From CAYHPY01 sp964358485 (GTDB taxonomy: Bacteria > Elusimicrobiota > Elusimicrobia > UBA1565 > UBA9628), in contig CAYHPY010000101.1 of the NCBI GenBank assembly GCA_964358485.1, positions 1 to 13,282 of the forward strand: DNA of 13,282 bases. Reading direction: 5' to 3'. The notes beneath the pieces are model-generated. The model was not told the origin of the DNA. It searched no databases and saw nothing but the letters and a program-made list of their open reading frames with translations. The position numbers were made by a program, and so were the translations under genes. Below, in pieces: positions 9,230-13,282 of the stretch (its first letter is position 1; the number at the start of each line of letters is the position of its first letter).

Positions 9230-10419
9230 TGGGCCTCCGCCGCCGGGGGTTGGTGGAGGAAGACGCGGGCCGGGGCGCTCGCCGCGGGCCGGGCCTCGCC
9301 GACCGACCAGAAGCGGCGGCCGTCCCACGCCAGGCCCACGCCCTCGTAGCGGCCGTCCTTGTACTCCGACAGCGCCAGGCGGCGGGTGACCTCGTCCGGG
9401 CGCTCCAGGTTATGGCGGAGCAGTTCCCGGTTCCCGGCGTCCAGCGACCAGAGGGATTTCCCGTCGAACGCCAGGGCGGCGGCCTTGGCCCCGGGATAGG
9501 GAAAGGACTTCAGGACCGTCAGGCGGTCGTCGGCCAGATGCTTGATGATTTTCTTTTCCCGGGCGTCCACGGTCCAAAGGTAGAGGCCGTCGAAGGCAAT
9601 GCCCACGGGACGGGAGGAGCCCGCGGGGTAACGCCCGAGCACCGTCCATTTTCCGTCCCGCATCCGGCGCGCCACCGAGCCCTGCGCCGTCAAGGTCCAG
9701 GCCGCGTCCTTGACCATCGCCAAGGCGGTCGGAGGCTCCGCGGGAAACGCGACCACTTTGCGGACCGTTAATTCCCGAGGCGCGGCCTCGCCTTCCGGAG
9801 CCTTGGCGTCATGAATGTAAAGGGTCTGGGTGAACCAATCCGAGACCAGCAGGTCGGTCCCGTCGAAGGCCAACGCGGCGGGATGCTGGTAGGGAAGATC
9901 CCAGGATTGCCTCCGGTCCAGGTCCTTGCGGCGGAGCTCCTCCCGCCTTTGCAAGGCCACATAGGAGAACGCGACGCCGAAGAACAGGACCACGGAAAAA
10001 AGATACAGGGGCGCCGACCGGGGCCGGGGAGCGCGCTCGCGGACCACCGATAGGCTCGTCCCGGAGGCCCGCAGGCTTTTGGAAAGGCCGGCCTCCAATT
10101 CCTCGCGGGTCCAGGGGTCGGAGACCACCTCGGCGGCCCCCTCCCGCATCAGGGCCACCGCCTTGCCCGCGTCCCGCCTCTTGAGGGCCACGACCACGGG
10201 CAGAAGCGGCGCCAGCCGCAAAAGCTCGCGGAGATTTTTCGAGGCGTCCTCCCCCGGCCCGTCGACCAGCAACAGGGCGCGGGGCCGGCGCTCCCGCAGA
10301 AGTTCCACCGCGTGCTCCAGCCGGCCGGCCTCGTGAGCCAGGTGCCCGCATTCGCCCGCGATGAGCGCCAGGCGCCGGCGGTCCTCGGAATCCGCGCAGA
10401 GGATGAGCAGAGCGGCCAT
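9226..10419 (-). CDS. Degenerate receiver domain - membrane helix - beta-propeller protein
   Basis: A 397-residue protein with an unusual order of parts. Residues 1-115 follow the response-regulator receiver pattern: 'ALLILCADSED' (acidic D10, E12, D13), 'RALLLVDGPGED' with Asp53 at the phospho-acceptor position, and 'PVVVALKRRD'. 'VVSDPW' has Asp101 where the conserved Lys of 'KP' should be, and the Thr/Ser after strand 4 is also absent (Ala78). Residues 137-156 form one membrane helix flanked by arginines on both sides, so orientation is not certain. Residues 178-390 hold about five repeats of the type 'AFDG..LW..D....' (183, 230, 273, 315, 361), as in NHL/SMP-30-like propellers. The start is the ATG overlapping the previous stop (TGATG); the frame upstream is shadow. 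Expected location is the inner membrane, probably with the propeller in the periplasm (inference). Confidence 0.75.
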   Translation of the reverse strand: MAALLILCADSEDRRRLALIAGECGHLAHEAGRLEHAVELLRERRPRALLLVDGPGEDASKNLRELLRLAPLLPVVVALKRRDAGKAVALMREGAAEVVSDPWTREELEAGLSKSLRASGTSLSVVRERAPRPRSAPLYLFSVVLFFGVAFSYVALQRREELRRKDLDRRQSWDLPYQHPAALAFDGTDLLVSDWFTQTLYIHDAKAPEGEAAPRELTVRKVVAFPAEPPTALAMVKDAAWTLTAQGSVARRMRDGKWTVLGRYPAGSSRPVGIAFDGLYLWTVDAREKKIIKHLADDRLTVLKSFPYPGAKAAALAFDGKSLWSLDAGNRELLRHNLERPDEVTRRLALSEYKDGRYEGVGLAWDGRRFWSVGEARPAASAPARVFLHQPPAAEAH

Positions 10420-11750
10420 CAGCGCTTGGGGTCGGGGACCAGGAGGACGGCGCCCTCCACGGGAAGTCCCCGCTCCACCTTGTCTTGGTTGGAAAGGTAA
10501 ATCATCTCCCAGAGGGAGGCGTCCCCGTAGATCTGCTGGGCGATGGACCGGAGCGTCTCTCCCGGCTTGACCGTGTGCGGGCGGGGCCACACCGGGGCGG
10601 GCTTGGGTTTGGGTTTCGGAGGAGGCGGCGGAGGCGGGGGCGGCTTGGGCCCCCGGAGCTGGAGCACCTTCAATTCGTATTCGGTCTCGTCCTTCTTGTT
10701 TTGAAGGGCGCGGTATTCCTCCTGAAGCTCCCGGACCCGGTTTTCCAGGACGCGGTACTCCCCCTGGATGGCGGTCCGGTTGGAATCCGAGGTCTGCGCC
10801 TCCCGGTCCAGGTTTTTCTTCTTTTCCTCAAGCTCCTGGATCCGGGAGTTGAGGGACTCGGCTTCGGCCGCGGCGTTGCCGATAAAGCTCCCGCTGAAGG
10901 GCGGCGCGCCGAAGCGATAGGTGAACGAGGCCTGATAAGCCCCGGCTTCCCGGTAAATCCCCGCCCAAGGGACCGTCATCGCGAAGTCGATGACCACGGG
11001 CGAATAGTCCAGCCCCAAGCCGAGCGCGACATGGTCCGAGCCGTCCAGGGGAAATCCCCGCCCGACCCGGCCCCGGAGCAGGCCCTGAAAGAACGAAGCC
11101 TCCAAGCCGGGGAAAAATTCCGTGAGATTGGAGCGGACCCGAAGATCGCCCGCCAAAGTGAGCCACTTGCGCCAGGTATAAGCCGTGCCCAACGACAGCG
11201 TGGGACGGGGAACGCCCACGTTGGTGGTCATGTCCTTCAAAGTGAACGCGCCCGAGATGCCCATATTGGTCCGAAGGAGGACTCCCCCGTCGAAGCCCGC
11301 CCCAAAACCGGCCCCCGGGCCCTGCTCGATGTTGACGATCTTGAAATTTCCGCCGACCTTGATCGGACGGGACAATTCGACGCGCGGCACCTTGTACTCC
11401 CTGGAAAAGCTGAACAACATCTCGTCCTTGTCTCCGGAACCCTTCTGCCTCTGCGCCATATACGCCCAACCCATGGTGGCCGTCGGAATCGGCTCGTAGG
11501 GGCGCAGGTAGGCGATGCTCGCGAAGGACATCGGACCCACCGGGGAGGAAAAACGCCCCATGTCCACCGCCGCCTGCGTGTAAGGGGTGTTGGCCGGTCC
11601 CGCCGGATTGTAAAACAGGGCGAAAGGCCCCTCGGGCACCGCGGTCACGGCCATGCCCATGCCCATGCCCCGGGCTCCCGGAAAAAAATCGTTGAAAATG
11701 CCGGCCCGCGCCGGAATGGCGGCGAGCAACAGCAGGAGGAGGAAGGGCAT
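10419..11750 (-). CDS. Outer-membrane beta-barrel with coiled coil, polyproline linker and LysM
   Basis: A 443-residue protein. Residues 1-16 are a signal peptide (MPFLLLLLLAAIPARA). Residues 17-285 look like a PorV/PorQ/FadL-type barrel: 'PGARGMGMG' (24-32), 'EGPFALFYNPAG' (40-51), then alternating strands ending near 'ASFTYRFG' (274-281). Residues 293-365 are a charged heptad-like coiled coil. Residues 370-384 are nine prolines followed by three Lys-Pro pairs. Residues 392-440 are a LysM domain (HTVKPGETLRSIAQQIYGD), known to bind N-acetylglucosamine-containing glycans such as peptidoglycan. It probably ties the outer membrane to the cell wall. The ATG at 11748-11750 overlaps the preceding stop (TAATG); an ATG 15 codons farther up would spoil the signal peptide. 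The stop overlaps the receiver-propeller gene. Confidence 0.8.
   Translation of the reverse strand: MPFLLLLLLAAIPARAGIFNDFFPGARGMGMGMAVTAVPEGPFALFYNPAGPANTPYTQAAVDMGRFSSPVGPMSFASIAYLRPYEPIPTATMGWAYMAQRQKGSGDKDEMLFSFSREYKVPRVELSRPIKVGGNFKIVNIEQGPGAGFGAGFDGGVLLRTNMGISGAFTLKDMTTNVGVPRPTLSLGTAYTWRKWLTLAGDLRVRSNLTEFFPGLEASFFQGLLRGRVGRGFPLDGSDHVALGLGLDYSPVVIDFAMTVPWAGIYREAGAYQASFTYRFGAPPFSGSFIGNAAAEAESLNSRIQELEEKKKNLDREAQTSDSNRTAIQGEYRVLENRVRELQEEYRALQNKKDETEYELKVLQLRGPKPPPPPPPPPKPKPKPAPVWPRPHTVKPGETLRSIAQQIYGDASLWEMIYLSNQDKVERGLPVEGAVLLVPDPKR
10599..10643 (-). repeat. Polyproline / Lys-Pro simple repeat inside the LysM barrel gene
   Basis: Fifteen codons encode nine consecutive prolines followed by (Lys-Pro)x3. 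It is a stiff linker between the coiled coil and LysM and a spot where length variation between strains is likely. Confidence 0.8.
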
Positions 11751-12649
11751 TATTTGGATCGGATGCGGTTGAGGTTGAGGCCGATCAACCGCCATTTGGA
11801 GTTGTAGTAGCGGTAGAAGTACTCCAAGGCCGGAACGTCCTCCACCTGCCCCCCGGAAGCCGCGTGCCGCGCCACGACCCCGCCGTCCTTGCGGATCAGC
11901 AGAACCTGGTGGGAAATGAGGACCGGCTTGTCGGCGGCGTCCTCGCGGACCAAATTGGCGATGGTCCCGGAGGGGATTTTTTCCAGGGCCGCGGGGAAAA
12001 GATCCATCGGAAGGTACGGCACCGCGGCCGTCTCGTCCTTAAGCTCCGCCCCGGCGGCGCGCAGGCGCTTGAGGCGGCTCTCCTTTTCCTTCGGGGCGAG
12101 GCCGGAAAAACCCGCGAGATCATCGATCGTTTTAGAATCATACCAACGCCGCTTGGAAATTATTTTCCCGGCTTCGCCGGTTTTTTCCCCGGCGATCTCC
12201 CGGGTGATGTCCTCCAGGAAACCCGCCGCCTTGTTGTTCGGGATCCAATCAACCTCGGGGAAATGATTTCTGGTCAGATAGCCGACCCGCCCGCCCTGAT
12301 ATCGGATGGCCGTCAAGGCGTCCAGGGCGTCCGGCAGGCGACGCTTTATGGAAAGCGCCATGACCTGCTCGATGAAGGTGGTGCAATCGGCTTCCTTAAA
12401 GCTGAAAAGGGGGTCCCGGTCGAAATCCGCGCTCGAGCCCTCGCCCAAGGGGCCCAGACGGTAGGGGGTGCCGAGAAACCGCTCGCTGACCGCCACGATC
12501 CGGTCGGCCAATTCGGGATTGGCATCATGCAGATCGCGCAGGACCCCCGCGATTTCCGGGCGGGACATCTCGAAAAATCGTTTCGGCCCGGCCCCGCGGG
12601 CCTCCCCCGCGAGGGCCAGGGCAAGGATGGCGCAGAGCGCGGTTTTCAT
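11750..12649 (-). CDS. DUF1460 family, N-acetylmuramoyl-L-alanine amidase-like (NlpC/P60 fold), secreted
   Basis: A 299-residue protein with a signal peptide (about 1-20). The family pattern is clear: 'FLGTPYRLGPLGEG' (58-71), 'FKEADCTTFIEQVMAL' (84-99) with the putative nucleophile Cys89, 'RYQGGRVGYLTRNHFPEVDWIPNN' (116-139), and 'LISHQVLLIRKDGG' (244-257) with His247 as probable catalytic partner. DUF1460 proteins are cysteine amidase/peptidase-like enzymes of the NlpC/P60 superfamily that act on peptidoglycan; the exact bond cut here is unknown. The start is ATG 12647-12649, with AGGA 7 nt upstream that is also part of a TAGGAT -10-like hexamer. It is first of four overlapping minus-strand genes and its stop overlaps the LysM barrel gene. 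Confidence 0.88.
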   Translation of the reverse strand: MKTALCAILALALAGEARGAGPKRFFEMSRPEIAGVLRDLHDANPELADRIVAVSERFLGTPYRLGPLGEGSSADFDRDPLFSFKEADCTTFIEQVMALSIKRRLPDALDALTAIRYQGGRVGYLTRNHFPEVDWIPNNKAAGFLEDITREIAGEKTGEAGKIISKRRWYDSKTIDDLAGFSGLAPKEKESRLKRLRAAGAELKDETAAVPYLPMDLFPAALEKIPSGTIANLVREDAADKPVLISHQVLLIRKDGGVVARHAASGGQVEDVPALEYFYRYYNSKWRLIGLNLNRIRSK

Positions 12650-12655
12650 CGGCTT

Positions 12656-12661
12656 ATCCTA
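12656..12661 (-). promoter_or_regulatory. Possible extended -10 element for the envelope operon
   Basis: On the minus strand TGCTAGGAT (an extended -10 pattern) ends 6 nt before the DUF1460 ATG. No convincing -35 is seen. The AGGA inside it could alternatively be a Shine-Dalgarno sequence of a longer transcript. The 66-nt gap also holds the divergent promoter for the gene at 12716. Confidence 0.35.
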
Positions 12662-12679
12662 GCAAAATCCCGGCCGCCC

Positions 12680-12708
12680 TTGACGCGCCCCGGCGGACCT
12701 GCAATAAT
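12680..12708 (+). promoter_or_regulatory. Sigma-70-type promoter for the small membrane protein gene
   Basis: TTGACG (12680-12685) and AATAAT (12703-12708) each match the consensus at five of six positions, with an ideal 17-nt spacer. The ATG is at 12716, seven bases after the -10, so the predicted transcript would start at or next to the start codon and carry no leader. Confidence 0.6.
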
Positions 12709-12715
12709 CAAGGGG

Positions 12716-13189
12716 ATGGCGCTCCCTCCCGGCAAACCCGGCGAACCCGTTCCCCCTCCGGAAAAAACGACCAGCCGGGCCATGTGGATCGCGCTGGCCG
12801 TGGCGTTGGTGGGCTCGGCCTTGGTCGCCTTCATCTACAACACGATTGCCGCCTCCAACGAAGGCTCCGTGAGCGCCGAGCAGGCCGACGGCTTCAACAT
12901 CGCCATCGACACGCAGGCCGGAGCCCCCAAGGCTCCCGCCGCTCCCGCCCCCGAAGCGGCCGCCCAGGCCGCGTCCACCTCCCCCTCCTCGGGCCTGGGG
13001 ATGGTGGGCGGCGCCTCGGGCATGCAGTTCGGCTACGCCTCGCCGCCTCCCGGAAGCGCCTCCGGGCCGGGAAAGCTGGGCCCCAACAAAGGGGGCAAGG
13101 TGGACGAGGGCGCCGTCATGGGCAAGATCATGAATTCCAACCCGAACCTCCAAAACGCCGAGCAGAACCCCGGCGGCGCCATCAAGTAG
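12716..13189 (+). CDS. Small single-pass membrane protein, Pro/Ala/Gly-rich, unknown function
   Basis: A 157-residue protein of no family I recognise. A proline-rich, cytoplasm-like N-terminus (1-22) leads to one hydrophobic helix (about 23-41, 'MWIALAVALVGSALVAFIY'). An extracytoplasmic part follows that is mostly low complexity: Ala/Pro-rich (68-90), Gly/Ser/Pro-rich (91-120), and a more ordered tail 'GKVDEGAVMGKIMNSNPNLQ' (127-146). The frame is open far upstream, but that part is antisense to the DUF1460 gene. The ATG at 12716 is chosen because a good promoter ends just before it and the membrane helix then sits near the N-terminus. AAGGGG touches the ATG, too close for a normal ribosome site. 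It is divergent from the envelope operon, so a shared envelope role is possible. Confidence 0.7.
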   Translation: MALPPGKPGEPVPPPEKTTSRAMWIALAVALVGSALVAFIYNTIAASNEGSVSAEQADGFNIAIDTQAGAPKAPAAPAPEAAAQAASTSPSSGLGMVGGASGMQFGYASPPPGSASGPGKLGPNKGGKVDEGAVMGKIMNSNPNLQNAEQNPGGAIK

Positions 13190-13192
13190 GCA

Positions 13193-13250
13193 AATTGGGG
13201 ACACCCCCCATTTTTACCGTTTTCGGTAAAAATGGGGGGTGTCCCCAATT
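13193..13250. repeat. Perfect 27-bp inverted repeat with TTTT loop
   Basis: Arms 13193-13219 and 13224-13250 are exact reverse complements around TTTT. Each arm begins or ends with AATTGGGGACACCCCCC or its complement, and within each arm GGGG-ACA-CCCC can fold on itself, so a cruciform with side hairpins is possible. It starts three bases after the stop of the small membrane protein gene and ends just before a possible -10 of the next gene. It may stop transcription of the first gene, although the T-run lies inside the stem. The termini resemble GGGGACxCCCC-type REP-like repeats seen in several phyla, so it may be a mobile hairpin. Confidence 0.85.
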
Positions 13251-13252
13251 AG

Positions 13253-13258
13253 TAGAAT
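13253..13258 (+). promoter_or_regulatory. Possible -10 element for the gene starting at 13266
   Basis: TAGAAT matches TATAAT at five of six positions and ends 7 nt before an ATG. Its -35 region would fall inside the right arm of the palindrome, so hairpin formation could affect promoter use (inference). Confidence 0.35.
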
Positions 13259-13265
13259 TCCCTCT

Positions 13266-13282
13266 ATGCCTTTGAAGATCGG
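13266..13282 (+). CDS. Possible start of next CDS (cut by window edge)
   Basis: An ATG at 13266 opens a frame beginning MPLKI that reaches the window end. Support is only the -10-like hexamer 7 nt upstream and the position right after an intergenic hairpin. Too short to identify. Confidence 0.3.

Noticed and set aside
9230..9328. Longer PilZ-like protein starting at the ATG at 9328
   Set aside because: The added residues are Pro/Gly/Arg-rich and overlap the propeller C-terminus; the TTG overlapping the previous stop fits the operon pattern better.
10485..11807. Long plus-strand open frame (440 codons) opposite the LysM barrel gene
   Set aside because: Fully antisense to a gene with clear signal peptide, barrel signature and LysM; its composition is a mirror of the real frame.
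11864..12715. N-terminal 284 codons of the open frame that ends at 13189
   Set aside because: This part is antisense to the DUF1460 gene; the real start is the ATG at 12716 behind a good promoter.

Overview
The window is GC-rich, densely packed bacterial DNA with short intergenic gaps. A predicted outer-membrane beta-barrel, signal peptides and a peptidoglycan-directed amidase-like protein point to a diderm bacterium. The barrel has the 'GARGMGMG ... FYNPAG' N-terminal signature of the PorV/PorQ/FadL-like group. With the high GC and the large perfect hairpins this would suit an uncultivated lineage such as Elusimicrobiota, but that placement is a guess from general impression. No tRNA, rRNA, CRISPR array or transposase gene was found.

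Left part (about 1-6349, all genes on the minus strand). A glycine cleavage operon reads from right to left: alpha/beta hydrolase, gcvT, gcvH, single-chain gcvP, a lipoate ligase/octanoyltransferase-family protein, and a 76-residue stand-alone Lrp/AsnC ligand-binding (RAM) domain. The genes overlap or lie within 50 nt of each other. GcvT, GcvH and GcvP are the T, H and P proteins; the ligase-family protein probably loads the lipoyl or octanoyl arm onto Lys63 of GcvH. The L protein is not in the window. Downstream of the operon lies a long imperfect inverted repeat (82-175), followed by what may be the start of another minus-strand gene at the window edge.

Middle (6402-8911). One plus-strand gene encodes a 770-residue multi-pass YfhO-like (GT-C type) membrane protein. 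A 197-nt convergent intergenic region follows and holds a perfect 18-bp-stem hairpin.

Right part (8912-12649, minus strand). Four genes overlap end to end at their stop/start codons: a secreted DUF1460 (NlpC/P60-like) amidase, an outer-membrane barrel with coiled coil, polyproline tract and C-terminal LysM, a degenerate receiver domain joined through one membrane helix to a beta-propeller, and a degenerate PilZ-like protein. This looks like a cell-envelope module that may link peptidoglycan, outer membrane and an inner-membrane sensor. It is the best candidate here for an undescribed system. A divergent gene at 12716 encodes a small single-pass membrane protein and is followed by a perfect 27-bp-stem palindrome and probably the start of another plus-strand gene.

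A recurring signal is a -10-like hexamer only 6-7 nt upstream of the ATG at five of the starts that lead likely transcription units, which suggests leaderless mRNAs.
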